From the NCBI RefSeq assembly GCF_002101735.1, contig NZ_LQPE01000142.1, positions 20,147 through 84,146 on the forward strand: a DNA stretch of 64,000 nt. Direction: 5' to 3'. The notes under the pieces are model-generated. The model was given only the letters and a program-made list of their open reading frames with translations, searched no databases and was not told the origin of the DNA. Shown one piece after another: positions 45,117 through 54,214 of this stretch (position 1 is the first letter of the stretch; each line of letters starts with the position of its first letter). A program made the translations under genes and the position numbers. The stretch is from Mycobacterium kyorinense (GTDB taxonomy: Bacteria > Actinomycetota > Actinomycetes > Mycobacteriales > Mycobacteriaceae).

Positions 45117-46364
45117 ATGGCCCAGACCACGGAGACCGCGGCTACCGACGACATCAAGCAACGGATCCGCGATGCGCAGAAGAAATTCAACGCCGGTATG
45201 GGGGGCGAGGGGGATGCGACGCCGTACCCACTGTTGAAAGAGCTGCGCGCAATGGGTGCGGTGCATGGCGGATGGCCGGAAATGGGTGTTCCGGAAGATG
45301 GGCCGGACGGGAAGAAGACGTTCACGGCTTATTCCTTCGATGCGGTGAAGGCCGTGTTTACCGACAACATCACGTTCAGCACGCGAATATACGAAGACGT
45401 CGTGCGGCCTCTTCAAGGACCGACGATCCTCGAGATGCAGGAACCCGAGCATGCGGTGTACCGCAGGCTGCATGAGTTCGCATTCGCGCGGTCCTCGATG
45501 AAGCGCTGGGATGCCGAGCTGGTCGGTCCGCTAGTCGATCGCACGATTGCCCGGTTTCGCGATGCCAAGCGCGCGGACCTCGTCGACGAAGTGTTCATGC
45601 CGATACCCGTCCGGGTGATCGCCGCCCTGCTCGGCCTGCCGGAGGCCGATATCGACGAATTTCATCGGCTTGCCATCGACCTGTTGGGATTCCGCGGCGA
45701 CATGGAAACGGCCCTGAAGGCCTCCGCCGAGATGAAGGAGTACTTCGTCGGAATACTCGCCGACCGGCGCAAGGCGCCGAAAGACGACATGGTGACCATC
45801 CTGTCGCAGGCCGAGATCGACGGCATCAAGATGTCTGACGAACAGATCTATGGATTCATGCGCAACTTGTTGCCTGCGGGCGCCGAAACCACCTCGCGAT
45901 CGACAGCGAGCCTGGCGTTGGCGCTGCTCACTCATCCTGACCAGCTCGATGCGGTGCGCGACGACCGCGGCCTGCTGCCGCAGGCGATCGAAGAGGGCAT
46001 CAGGTGGGAGACGCCGCTGCTGAACTTCATGCGAGAGGTCACCGCTGATATCGAGTTCTTCGGGGTCAAGATTCCCAAGGGGTCGGTCATGATGGTGAAC
46101 TTGGGCAGCGCCAACCACGACGAAACGCGATGGACCGATCCCGAGACATTCGACATTTTCCGGGAACGCAAGCCCCACATCGGGTTCGGCCACGGTGCCC
46201 ATGTATGCCTCGGCATGCACTTGGCACGGCTGGAAAGCACCAAGATTTTCAACGCGCTCTTCGACGCGCTGCCCGGGCTGCGGCTGGACCCTGGCGCACC
46301 GGCGCCCTTCATCACCGGCACCATGTTTCGATCCCCGCCGCGTCTCGACGTGGTGTGGGACTGA
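45117..46364 (+). CDS. Cytochrome P450
   Basis: 415 aa from ATG 45117 with AGGGAGG 6 nt upstream. I-helix LLPAGAETTSRS, K-helix EEGIRWETP, heme loop FGHGAHVCLG with C364 as iron ligand. Soluble class I bacterial P450 that would need ferredoxin and reductase partners, not seen in this window. The following DHDPR-like gene starts 13 nt downstream, so they form an operon. Controlled by the two palindromes upstream (inference). Confidence 0.9.
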   Translation: MAQTTETAATDDIKQRIRDAQKKFNAGMGGEGDATPYPLLKELRAMGAVHGGWPEMGVPEDGPDGKKTFTAYSFDAVKAVFTDNITFSTRIYEDVVRPLQGPTILEMQEPEHAVYRRLHEFAFARSSMKRWDAELVGPLVDRTIARFRDAKRADLVDEVFMPIPVRVIAALLGLPEADIDEFHRLAIDLLGFRGDMETALKASAEMKEYFVGILADRRKAPKDDMVTILSQAEIDGIKMSDEQIYGFMRNLLPAGAETTSRSTASLALALLTHPDQLDAVRDDRGLLPQAIEEGIRWETPLLNFMREVTADIEFFGVKIPKGSVMMVNLGSANHDETRWTDPETFDIFRERKPHIGFGHGAHVCLGMHLARLESTKIFNALFDALPGLRLDPGAPAPFITGTMFRSPPRLDVVWD

Positions 46365-46377
46365 GGACCGCGCTGCC

Positions 46378-47430
46378 ATGACACGGGTGATCCAGTGGGC
46401 CACAGGTGTCACCGGGATGATGTCGCTGCGCCACGTGATCCGCCGGACGGATCTGGATCTCGTCGGCGTGCGGGTGTACGACCCGGCCAAGGTTGGTGTC
46501 GACGCCGGCACACTGTGCGGCGTAGGCAGGGCCGGGGTGCTCACCACCGATGACCGCGATGCGGTGATCCACACCGATGCTGATGTGGTGCTCTACATGG
46601 GCAAGGTGGAGACCGACACGCCGGGATGCTTCGCCGACGTCTGTGACCTGCTCTCGTCAGGTAAGAACGTGGTGGCCACCGGCAGCAGGTTCATCCACCC
46701 GCGCTCGCTGCATGAATCTCTTGCCGAGGGGATCGAAAGTGCCTGCCGGAGAGGTGATTCGTCCTTCCTGGGGCTGGGGTTGTTCCCGGGTTTCGTCGGG
46801 GAATCGCTGTCGCCCACCCTGTCGCGTCTGACCCAGTCAACGAGCCGGATCGCTATCCGCGAGGTGCTCGACTACTCGACGTATGCCAGTCACGACTTGA
46901 TCTTCAACGCCATGGGTTTCGGGCATGCACCTGAGGACACCACTCCGCTGCTGAGCAACAAGGAATATGCGGCCAGTGCATGGATCGGCAGCGCGACGGT
47001 GCTCGCCAAAGCCCTCGGGCTCGAAATTCGTTCGGTGGAGGGGTTTCGGGAAGTCGCGACGACACCGCGCGCATTGACCGTCGCCGCGGGCCAGATTCCC
47101 GCAGGCACGGTCGGTGCCATGCGCTTCGGGGTCGAGGTCGACTGTGGCGCCGTCGCTTTGGTGGTAGAGCACCTCACCCGCATGGCTGACGATCTTGCTC
47201 CAGAGTGGCCGGTGGAGCTGGGTTACGAGGTGACGTTCGAAGGAGAGCCCAATATGCGGCTCCACCTGTTGATCGGCTCACCCGGTGAGGACCACGCCGA
47301 GCAGGGGTGTCTTGCCACGGCCATGCACGCCATCAACGCGATACCGGTGGTTGTCGCTGCTCCGTCCGGCATGTACGACCTGTCGACCATCGCTCCGTTC
47401 GTCGCGCACTGGACCAACCGCATCGTGTAG
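46378..47430 (+). CDS. DHDPR-like NAD(P)-binding oxidoreductase
   Basis: 350 aa from ATG 46378. VIQWATGVTGMMSLRHVIRRTDLDLVGVRVYDPAKVGVDAGTLCG at the N-terminus is clearly related to the proteins encoded at 43884 and 50485. The region LSSGKNVVATGSRFIHP and the end MHAINAIPVVVAAPSGMYDL also match them. Probably dimeric, with Rossmann and C-terminal substrate domains. Coupled to the P450 just upstream. Confidence 0.83.
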   Translation: MTRVIQWATGVTGMMSLRHVIRRTDLDLVGVRVYDPAKVGVDAGTLCGVGRAGVLTTDDRDAVIHTDADVVLYMGKVETDTPGCFADVCDLLSSGKNVVATGSRFIHPRSLHESLAEGIESACRRGDSSFLGLGLFPGFVGESLSPTLSRLTQSTSRIAIREVLDYSTYASHDLIFNAMGFGHAPEDTTPLLSNKEYAASAWIGSATVLAKALGLEIRSVEGFREVATTPRALTVAAGQIPAGTVGAMRFGVEVDCGAVALVVEHLTRMADDLAPEWPVELGYEVTFEGEPNMRLHLLIGSPGEDHAEQGCLATAMHAINAIPVVVAAPSGMYDLSTIAPFVAHWTNRIV

Positions 47431-47444
47431 AGACATGCCGAACA

Positions 47445-48248
47445 TCAGATGAAGTCGGAACCGCCATCGACGTTGACGGTGGCACCGGTGACGTAGCCGT
47501 TACGGCGTGACGCGAGATACGCAGTAGCCGAAGCGATCTCCTCGGGAAGGCCGGCGCGGCCGAGATCACAGGGATGGCCGTAGGTCCGCTCCACCCACGT
47601 CATCACATCGTGCGGATCCGCGGAGTCCAGCCCGTCCGCGGCGAGCACGTCCTTGAGAATCTGGGTGAAGCTCGCGGTTACGATCGTGCCCGGACACACG
47701 CAGTTGACGAGGATGCCTTCGGGCCCAAGGCTCTTCGAGAGGTTCTTGGTGAAACTCGACAACGCCGCTTTGGCCGCGGTGTAGGCGACCAGCCGCGGAC
47801 TCTGACGTTGGATCGAGTGTGCGGACAAGGTTACGATGCGCGCCCATTCGGCGGCACGCAGCATCGGAAGGGCAGCGCGCACCGACCGGACCGCGGCCAT
47901 GGTTCCAAGGCCGAAGGCGGCATACCAATCGCCATCGTCTAACTCCTCGAACGTGCCCGCGCCCGGACCGACCGTGTGCACCAACACATTCAGCCGGCCC
48001 CAGGCGTCGTTCACCGCCGCGAACCCCGTCGTGATCGACTCGGCATCGGCCATGTCGACGCTCAGCGCGAGCACTTCAGGTGCTCCGGCGCCGCGGACCC
48101 GGTCGGCCGCCGCATCCAGACCCTGCTGTCCACGCGCCATGATCGCCACCGAGGCACCTTCGGCGCCGAGCGTTTCGGCGATCGCCAATCCCATACCCTT
48201 ACTGCCCCCGGTGACGACGGCGGTCGCACCCTCGAAGCCTAGATCCAT
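47445..48248 (-). CDS. Short-chain dehydrogenase/reductase (SDR)
   Basis: 267 aa classical SDR: TGGSKGMGLAIAETLG cofactor loop, S-Y-K triad in LSAHSIQRQSPRLVAYTAAKAALS, and C-terminal YVTGATVNVDGGSDF. Thirteen nt downstream of another SDR gene on the same strand. Likely oxidises a secondary alcohol or reduces a ketone in the pathway. Confidence 0.9.
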   Translation of the reverse strand: MDLGFEGATAVVTGGSKGMGLAIAETLGAEGASVAIMARGQQGLDAAADRVRGAGAPEVLALSVDMADAESITTGFAAVNDAWGRLNVLVHTVGPGAGTFEELDDGDWYAAFGLGTMAAVRSVRAALPMLRAAEWARIVTLSAHSIQRQSPRLVAYTAAKAALSSFTKNLSKSLGPEGILVNCVCPGTIVTASFTQILKDVLAADGLDSADPHDVMTWVERTYGHPCDLGRAGLPEEIASATAYLASRRNGYVTGATVNVDGGSDFI

Positions 48249-48261
48249 TGAGCAGTCCCTT

Positions 48262-49020
48262 CTATCGGCCTTTGGTCGTCCGAGGCGCCAGATGCACGAT
48301 GTCGCTGACGACTGTGGGGTTCGCGCGTGACATTGCGATCAACGACAGCATTGCGTTCGCCACGTCGTTGACGGCGGACATCTCCGCCGGAATCTGGCCC
48401 TCCTGCGCCCACGCCCGGTACAGATCGGCCAGGAGGTCGCGGTCCGCACCCCGCAAAATCTCGGTGCCGTCCGTGGGGCCGACACTGACCCGGATGACGG
48501 CCAGTTCCGGATGTTCGGCCCGCCATGACCTCAGGATCTCGTCCAGCGCGGCCTTACTCGCGTGGTAGGCCGCGACACCGGCCCGTGGCCTACCGACGTC
48601 ATGGCTGGATGCCACGAGTACGACCGCGTTGTCGGCAAGGTGGGGGAGCGCCGTGCGCAGTGTATGGGACGCACCGACGGCGTTGACCGCGTACGCGTGC
48701 AACCACGTCGTCACGTCGGTCTCTTCGATCAGCGCGAACGGCACCGCCGCGCTGGTGAATACGACGGCGTCGAGCTGGCCGAACCTGGTGGCCACCTCGT
48801 CGATGACCCGCTCGATTGCATGCGGATCGGAGACGTCGAGTTCGTGGGCGGAACCACCGAGCTGCTCGGCCAGTTCGGACAGAAGCTCCACGCGTCGCGC
48901 GGCGAGCGCGACCTTGGCGCCTCTGGCGTGGGCGGCCCGTGCCAGCGCGTGACCGATGCCCGACGATGCGCCGATGACGAGCATCCGTGCGTCCTCGATA
49001 TTGGAGTGCCGATCGCTCAT
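48262..49020 (-). CDS. Short-chain dehydrogenase/reductase (SDR)
   Basis: 252 aa from ATG 49020 with AAGGGGAAG upstream. VIGASSGIGHALARAAHARGA cofactor motif; S-Y-K in VASSHDVGRPRAGVAAYHASKAALD. It resembles the SDR at 41161 more than its neighbour (same RAEHPELAVIRVSVG-type segment). Divergent from the P450 at 49287. Confidence 0.9.
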   Translation of the reverse strand: MSDRHSNIEDARMLVIGASSGIGHALARAAHARGAKVALAARRVELLSELAEQLGGSAHELDVSDPHAIERVIDEVATRFGQLDAVVFTSAAVPFALIEETDVTTWLHAYAVNAVGASHTLRTALPHLADNAVVLVASSHDVGRPRAGVAAYHASKAALDEILRSWRAEHPELAVIRVSVGPTDGTEILRGADRDLLADLYRAWAQEGQIPAEMSAVNDVANAMLSLIAMSRANPTVVSDIVHLAPRTTKGR

Positions 49021-49167
49021 AATCTGCTTCCCCTTGCCTGATTTCGTTGTCGCTGAATGAGAATTGATGATCGCGCGAATCGTGCGCCGGCACTCGCCGC
49101 ACTCTGATCCTGCGCCGGGCGCCTCCTTTGCTTCCAGGTACGCCACGTGCGGCGACACCCCACAGCC

Positions 49168-49183
49168 GAGAATCTACATTTTC
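49168..49183. promoter_or_regulatory. 5-6-5 repeat GAGAATCTACATTTTC
   Basis: Arms GAGAA and TTTTC with a 6-bp spacer, in the divergent gap between the SDR (49020) and the P450 (49287). Confidence 0.5.
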
Positions 49184-49286
49184 ACATTGTCGGTTTTACC
49201 CGCTGGGTGGCGTGCCGGCGGGGGCGAGTGGGCAATCCGGTCCGGAAAATCTTCTCACGAAGGCCGGTAACGCCTATTCTCGTCAC

Positions 49287-50483
49287 GTGACATACAGGGT
49301 GAAGGTTGAGCCTTACTACGACCCGTTCGACTTCGGCATCGACGACGATCCCTACCCCGTGTGGAAGCAGCTGCGCGATGACGCGCCCCTATACCACAAC
49401 GACAAGTACAGCTTCTACGCGTTGAGCAGGTACTCAGATGTCGCCCGCGAGTTGGTGAACTGGAAGGACTATTGGTCGGGCAAGGGCACCACCATCGAGA
49501 TCATCCTCAACGGGGTCGACGTACCGCCAGGCATCATCCTCTTTGAGGACCCTCCGATCCACGATCTGCATCGGCGGCTGTTGTCAGGAGTGTTCACGCC
49601 GCGTCGCATGGCCGCCATCGAACCCCTGGCCAGGGAGTTCTGTCGGCGCGCCCTCGAGCCGTTCGCGGACGCCGATACCTTCGACTTCATCGCCGACCTG
49701 GGTGCGTGGATGCCGATGCGCACCATCGGCTACCTGCTCGGCATACCGGAGGACAGGCAGGTCGCGATCCGCCAGAACACCGACCGGATGCTGGAGCTCA
49801 AAGACGGTGGGCCCGTCGAGGTAGCCAACGACATGCTGACCAGCACCGGCTCGATGCTCGAGGAGTTCATCGACTGGCGTTACGACCATCCCTCCGACGA
49901 TCTGATGACCGACCTGGTCAACGCCGAGGTGGAGGAACCCAACGGGACTCGTCGCCGGCTCACGCGCGGCGAGGTGCTGACCTACACGGGCACCGTCGTC
50001 GGAGCGGGCAACGAAACCACCACGCGGCTGATCGGCTTCGCCGGACAACTCCTATCTGACCACCCGGAGCAGCGCCGCGAACTCGCGGCGGATTTCAGCC
50101 TCATCCCCGGCGCGATCGAGGAGGTGTTGCGCTACGAGGCGCCCTCACCTGTGCAGGCCCGCTATGTGGCACGTGATGTCGAACATTACGGCCAGAGGGT
50201 TGCCGAAGGTTCGGTGATGCTGCTGCTCAACGGATCTGCCAACCGTGACGAGCGGCAGTACCCCGACGCCGACCGGTTCGACATCCATCGGCAGGCCACC
50301 CACCTGTCCTTCGGGCACGGCATTCACTTCTGCCTCGGCGCCGCGCTTGCGCGGATGCAAGCGCGCGTTGCGCTCGAGGAAGTGCTCACCCGGTGGCCCG
50401 ACTGGGAAGTCGACTACAAGGCGGCCAAGCGTGCGCACACTACCAGCGTCAGAGGCTGGGCGACCCTCCCGGTGAGCGTGTGA
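49287..50483 (+). CDS. Cytochrome P450
   Basis: 398 aa from GTG 49287. TATTCT at 49275-49280 ends 6 nt before it, which fits a leaderless mRNA; the open frame extends to 49128 but that stretch lacks protein character. I-helix TVVGAGNETTTRL, K-helix EEVLRYEAP, heme loop FGHGIHFCLG with C349. Followed after 1 nt by a DHDPR-like gene, the same pairing as at 45117. Confidence 0.9.
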   Translation: MTYRVKVEPYYDPFDFGIDDDPYPVWKQLRDDAPLYHNDKYSFYALSRYSDVARELVNWKDYWSGKGTTIEIILNGVDVPPGIILFEDPPIHDLHRRLLSGVFTPRRMAAIEPLAREFCRRALEPFADADTFDFIADLGAWMPMRTIGYLLGIPEDRQVAIRQNTDRMLELKDGGPVEVANDMLTSTGSMLEEFIDWRYDHPSDDLMTDLVNAEVEEPNGTRRRLTRGEVLTYTGTVVGAGNETTTRLIGFAGQLLSDHPEQRRELAADFSLIPGAIEEVLRYEAPSPVQARYVARDVEHYGQRVAEGSVMLLLNGSANRDERQYPDADRFDIHRQATHLSFGHGIHFCLGAALARMQARVALEEVLTRWPDWEVDYKAAKRAHTTSVRGWATLPVSV

Positions 50484-50484
50484 G

Positions 50485-51582
50485 ATGACGAATGAGCGCA
50501 GTGGACGCTACCGCGTTGTCCACGTCGGAACCGGGCTGACCGGCCGTGAGGCGTTGCGGGCGGTCATCGAGGACCCGGCACTCGATCTCGTCGGCGTGAA
50601 GGTCTCGACGCCGGAGAAGGTCGGCGTGGATGCCGGCCGGTTGTGTGGTGGGACCGATGTCGGCGTGTCTGCGACCGCTGAAGTCTCGGCGGTTCTGGCG
50701 TTGAAACCCGACTGTGTGGCCTACTGTGCGACCGCCGTGCGACGCGAGGAGGAGGCGATCGCAGACATCGCCGGATACCTCGAGGCGGGCATTAATGTCG
50801 TGACGATCTCCACGATCCCGCTGGTATATCCGGCGGCTGCTCCCGGTGAATGGCGAGAGACCTTGGAAAGAGCGGCAGCAACGGGCAATTCGACGTTCTA
50901 TGCCACCGGTAGCGAGCCGGGATTCATCAGTCTGAATATTCCCACCGCCCTGCTTGCGGGGGCCGGTCGCGTCGACTCCTATCGAATGGACGAGTATGCG
51001 CTCGACTTGGACAAGTCCTACCCGATATGGGACGTCCTGCACGAGTCCATGGGATTCGGCAAGCCCGACGGTCACGTGCCGGCCCGCATTGCGTCGGGAA
51101 AGGTGGACAAGGACTGGGGCACCGTGGTGCGCTACCTCGCCGACATCCTCGGATTCGAGCTCGACAGAATAGAACTGGATTGGGAGACGCCGCTTGCGCC
51201 CACCGACCTGGAGACGGCGATCGGGGTGATACCGCAGGGAACGATCTGCGCGCATCGATGGCAACTTGCCGGAATCGTCGGCGGGCAACCGGCCGTCGCG
51301 GTGCAGTACTTCGCGACGGTGAGCGCCACACCGTGGCCGGAGCGCTGGCCCAAGCCGGCCCGCGCGGGCGTAGGTGGAATGGTGTTCCGCGTCAACGGCT
51401 CTCCGAGCATGAGCCTCGAGTTGCATTTGGAACAGTCGGCCACCGACCGGGTGAACCCCGGCGTCGCTGCCACAGCGATGGCGGCGGTGAACGCGATACC
51501 CGCTGTCGTCGAGGCTCCGGCCGGTGTGATCGCCAACCCATTGGCGGGACCGTCGGTTGTCACCCGGCGATCTGGCGGTTAA
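50485..51582 (+). CDS. DHDPR-like NAD(P)-binding oxidoreductase
   Basis: 365 aa. YRVVHVGTGLTGREALRAVIEDPALDLVGVKVSTPEKVGVDAGRLCGG is the Rossmann start; AGINVVTISTIPLVYP and AAVNAIPAVVEAPAGV match its two paralogues. Here the glycine loop is GTGLTGR rather than WATGxxGR. Translationally close to the P450 (stop and start 1 nt apart). Confidence 0.83.
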   Translation: MTNERSGRYRVVHVGTGLTGREALRAVIEDPALDLVGVKVSTPEKVGVDAGRLCGGTDVGVSATAEVSAVLALKPDCVAYCATAVRREEEAIADIAGYLEAGINVVTISTIPLVYPAAAPGEWRETLERAAATGNSTFYATGSEPGFISLNIPTALLAGAGRVDSYRMDEYALDLDKSYPIWDVLHESMGFGKPDGHVPARIASGKVDKDWGTVVRYLADILGFELDRIELDWETPLAPTDLETAIGVIPQGTICAHRWQLAGIVGGQPAVAVQYFATVSATPWPERWPKPARAGVGGMVFRVNGSPSMSLELHLEQSATDRVNPGVAATAMAAVNAIPAVVEAPAGVIANPLAGPSVVTRRSGG

Positions 51583-51681
51583 CCGGGCGTCCCCCCGACG
51601 TCCACCGGAATGGCGGCAGCCGTAACGTATCTCGGCTCCCATCGGCGTTGCTACCGAGTCGGCCGACGAAGTATCGGCGAG

Positions 51682-52860
51682 CTAGAGTCCGATCAATTCC
51701 TTGAGGTTGCCGCCCATCACTTGCGCGGTGGTTTCCGCCGGAAGGCTGCCGAGCTCGTTGACAAATTCGGCGGGCTGGGCGAGGCCCTCGGGATGCGGGT
51801 AGTCGGAGCCGAACATCACGCGGTTCGCGCCGAGCACGTCGATCAGGTGCGACATGTCTTCCTCGTGGAACGGGTTGACCCACACATGCCTGCGGAACAC
51901 GTCGCACGGGTGCTCGCTGAAGTCCTTGGGCTTCTTTCGGTACACCCGGACGAAAACGTCCATGAGCCGTTGTGCCCATGAGCCGCCGTTCTCGATAACT
52001 CCGATGCGCAGACCGGGGAACCGTTCGAACACGCCGTGCGCGATGAATGCCGCCAGCGTGTCGAAGATGTGGCGACTTTCCTCGTAGATGAAGCCACGGA
52101 ATTTCGTCAGCTGGAAGCCCTGGAACTCGTCGCCGCCCTCCCAGTCGTTCAGGTAGCGGTCGTACCCTGCGTCGGAGTTGTGCATCTGGACGGCAATGCC
52201 CGCGGATTCAACCAGCCGCCAGAAGTCGTCGAACTCTGGCAGCGCAGGGGACCGCGAGGTGCCGTCTGCGCGGGGCACCGGCGCAGGTCGGATCAACACC
52301 GTCTTGGCGCCGTTGTCCAGACACCACTCGAGTTCCTTGACACCTTCGGCGGGATCGTTGAGGGAGATGGCCGGGACGGCGAAGATCCGGTCCTGATAGT
52401 TGAATGTCCAGTCGTCGAGCAGCCAGCGGTTGAACGCGTGCGTCACGGCATGAGTGAGTTCGGTGTCCGACTTGGTGCGTTCCTCCAGCATGCCCGCTGT
52501 GGTCGGGAACATCACCGCGCCGTCGACACCTTGCCGATCCATGAGCGCCAGTCGCAGGTCCGGCCGGCGGAACTCGTCGGGGCAGCGGATGGGCTCGGCG
52601 AGTTCGCGCAGCGTCTTGCCCTCAGGGTTGATACCGCGGTAGTAGTCGGCCCAGGCGCCCGGTGTCGGAATGACCTCGTAGGTGGGGTTGGGGATGCACT
52701 CGGTGATGACGCCGAGGATCTGAAGCTTTTTGCGCCCGTTCACGTCAACGAACTTGAGCGCCTCGGAGTACTTGTCCGGCAAGTACCGCGTGTACGCGTC
52801 GATGGTCTCGTACATGTGGTTGTCGGCATCCCAGACCTCGAACACCTTTTGATCGCCCAT
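51682..52860 (-). CDS. Amidohydrolase family protein (PF04909 type)
   Basis: 392 aa from ATG 52860 with GGGAGGAA upstream. EVWDADNHMYETIDAYTRYLP, AVQMHNSDAGYDRYLNDWEGGDE, IENGGSWAQRLMD, VMFGSDYPHPEGLAQPAEF: same family and layout as 25312 and 29956. The N-terminal HxH of classical amidohydrolases is NHM here, as in the sister proteins. Probably a hydrolase or decarboxylase acting on a ring-opened intermediate. Confidence 0.88.
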   Translation of the reverse strand: MGDQKVFEVWDADNHMYETIDAYTRYLPDKYSEALKFVDVNGRKKLQILGVITECIPNPTYEVIPTPGAWADYYRGINPEGKTLRELAEPIRCPDEFRRPDLRLALMDRQGVDGAVMFPTTAGMLEERTKSDTELTHAVTHAFNRWLLDDWTFNYQDRIFAVPAISLNDPAEGVKELEWCLDNGAKTVLIRPAPVPRADGTSRSPALPEFDDFWRLVESAGIAVQMHNSDAGYDRYLNDWEGGDEFQGFQLTKFRGFIYEESRHIFDTLAAFIAHGVFERFPGLRIGVIENGGSWAQRLMDVFVRVYRKKPKDFSEHPCDVFRRHVWVNPFHEEDMSHLIDVLGANRVMFGSDYPHPEGLAQPAEFVNELGSLPAETTAQVMGGNLKELIGL

Positions 52861-52880
52861 CAGTTCCTCCCACATGCATT

Positions 52881-52896
52881 GAGAATGGTGGTTCTC
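52881..52896. promoter_or_regulatory. Inverted repeat GAGAATGGTGGTTCTC (5-6-5 type)
   Basis: Perfect GAGAA/TTCTC arms, 20 bp upstream of the amidohydrolase start. Same class as 29919, which precedes a paralogous amidohydrolase. Confidence 0.6.
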
Positions 52897-52939
52897 AGCT
52901 TAGCAAACGGCGGTGTCCGCCACTACGTCGCTGCGCACG

Positions 52940-53365
52940 TCACCGAGCAGGCATCGCCTGGTGCGCTAAGCGATCGTCGCGGATTTTGACCAATTCCCGG
53001 AAGCCGATGCGTGCATAGCGAGGCTTGGGCTGGATCCCCCACTCGTCGCGCGCGGTATGTTGTCCGGCCGCTTCGGGGGCGCCACCGAGGGGTGGGCCGC
53101 CGATCGGGTATGGCTGTTGGCATTCGAGGCTGTCATCAGAGAAGCGGACCTTCATGAGCTCGCTGCAGATCTGCGTCAGCGAGAGCGTCGGCCAGCCGTA
53201 CCAGATCGCCATCACCGGCACGGTCAGCGATCCTTCGATGACCAACCCGAACAGGCAGACATACAACCCACGTTTGAGCCACTTATGCATTCTGGCCCAA
53301 GTGAACGTGGTACCGAGCGGCAACGCTTCGACCGAACCCTCGGGCTCCGCTGCGGATCCAGACAC
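52940..53365 (-). CDS. Single-pass membrane protein, unrecognised (141 aa)
   Basis: GTG start. One strong membrane helix at about residues 32-57 ([26 protein letters not shown] written in part), then a polar tail with [21 protein letters not shown] and GGPPLGG. Unrecognised family. It is the last of four consecutive minus-strand membrane-protein genes (54313 to 52940), so it probably works with the 228-aa protein and the two micro-proteins. Confidence 0.75.
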   Translation of the reverse strand: MSGSAAEPEGSVEALPLGTTFTWARMHKWLKRGLYVCLFGLVIEGSLTVPVMAIWYGWPTLSLTQICSELMKVRFSDDSLECQQPYPIGGPPLGGAPEAAGQHTARDEWGIQPKPRYARIGFRELVKIRDDRLAHQAMPAR

Positions 53366-53383
53366 GGCGGTCCTTTCGACGAA

Positions 53384-54070
53384 TTAGTCGGAGAAGATTT
53401 CCCGATTGACCGTATGCAGGTATGGGATCGCGAGGAACGGCGTGATGTAGAAGATGTTCAATGCCCACCATCCGAGCACAGGCAAACCGACTGCGGCATA
53501 ACGAACATCGGCATACATCGTCATGTTGAAGATGTAGCCTGTCCACACGACGACACCGAACCAGCACGTCACGATCGTCCATTGATGCCCCCACCGCTTC
53601 ATTTGCAGCAGGCCGATAGCAGCTGCGATGCGCATGGGGAACACGATGAGCGCACACACCATGACCCAGGCCTTTTCGCCGGGCGCGCTGGCGCCTCCGA
53701 TCCACAACTCGTTGTAATGCCAGAAGTAGCCGGCGTCGATCAGATTGCCCCACGCGGTGAACACTGTGCGGGTGATCAACGCGTGATTGGCGAAAAGGTC
53801 CAGGGCCCAACCGATGCTGTTGAGCGCTGCGTCCAGGATGATGACGTATCCGATAAGCGTGACCATCATCGGCCGGACCGACAGCCCGTCGCGTTGCGCC
53901 CGTCTGAGCAGATAGATGCCGCGGCAGAACAAAGGTAGGCCCACGATGCCGAGGACGAGGGTGCCCATGACCGCGGTACCGGCGATACACCATCGATCGG
54001 CGCGCCGTTGCACGTCTTGCGTCTGCGCGTCGTGTTCGTCCAGGGACAAAGATGTGCCAGAAGGGCTCAT
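53384..54070 (-). CDS. Multi-pass membrane protein, unrecognised (228 aa)
   Basis: About five predicted membrane segments near residues 28-47, 68-90, 133-154, 164-182 and 192-214. Aromatic-rich loops include YFWHYNELWIGGASAPGEKAW, and the end is PYLHTVNREIFSD. The charged amino terminus is soluble. No transporter or enzyme signature is recognised. The conserved-looking His/Glu/Asp residues in the loops could bind a ligand or metal, but that is speculation. The stop of the 39-aa gene is 3 nt upstream. Confidence 0.78.
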   Translation of the reverse strand: MSPSGTSLSLDEHDAQTQDVQRRADRWCIAGTAVMGTLVLGIVGLPLFCRGIYLLRRAQRDGLSVRPMMVTLIGYVIILDAALNSIGWALDLFANHALITRTVFTAWGNLIDAGYFWHYNELWIGGASAPGEKAWVMVCALIVFPMRIAAAIGLLQMKRWGHQWTIVTCWFGVVVWTGYIFNMTMYADVRYAAVGLPVLGWWALNIFYITPFLAIPYLHTVNREIFSD

Positions 54071-54073
54071 GGT

Positions 54074-54193
54074 CTACCAGTCCCTGGTGAGGTACATCTG
54101 GAGCTGGATCGCGAACATCGCGATCAACACGCCATAGATGAAAATTTGAAACGCGATCAAGCCGTGTTTGCGGCGCCGGTCCTGCTCGTTCAT
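54074..54193 (-). CDS. 39-aa single-span membrane micro-protein
   Basis: ATG at 54194-54192 region (54193) with AGGGAG 6 nt upstream. Encodes a basic N-terminus (MNEQDRRRKHG), one hydrophobic helix (LIAFQIFIYGVLIAMFAIQ) and a short end LQMYLTRDW. The positive N-terminus suggests the C-terminus lies outside the cytoplasm by the positive-inside rule. Three nt before the 228-aa membrane protein gene. Too short for routine gene calling; the RBS and spacing support it. Confidence 0.65.
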   Translation of the reverse strand: MNEQDRRRKHGLIAFQIFIYGVLIAMFAIQLQMYLTRDW

Positions 54194-54214
54194 GGGTCTC
54201 CCTGGCCAGCTCGA

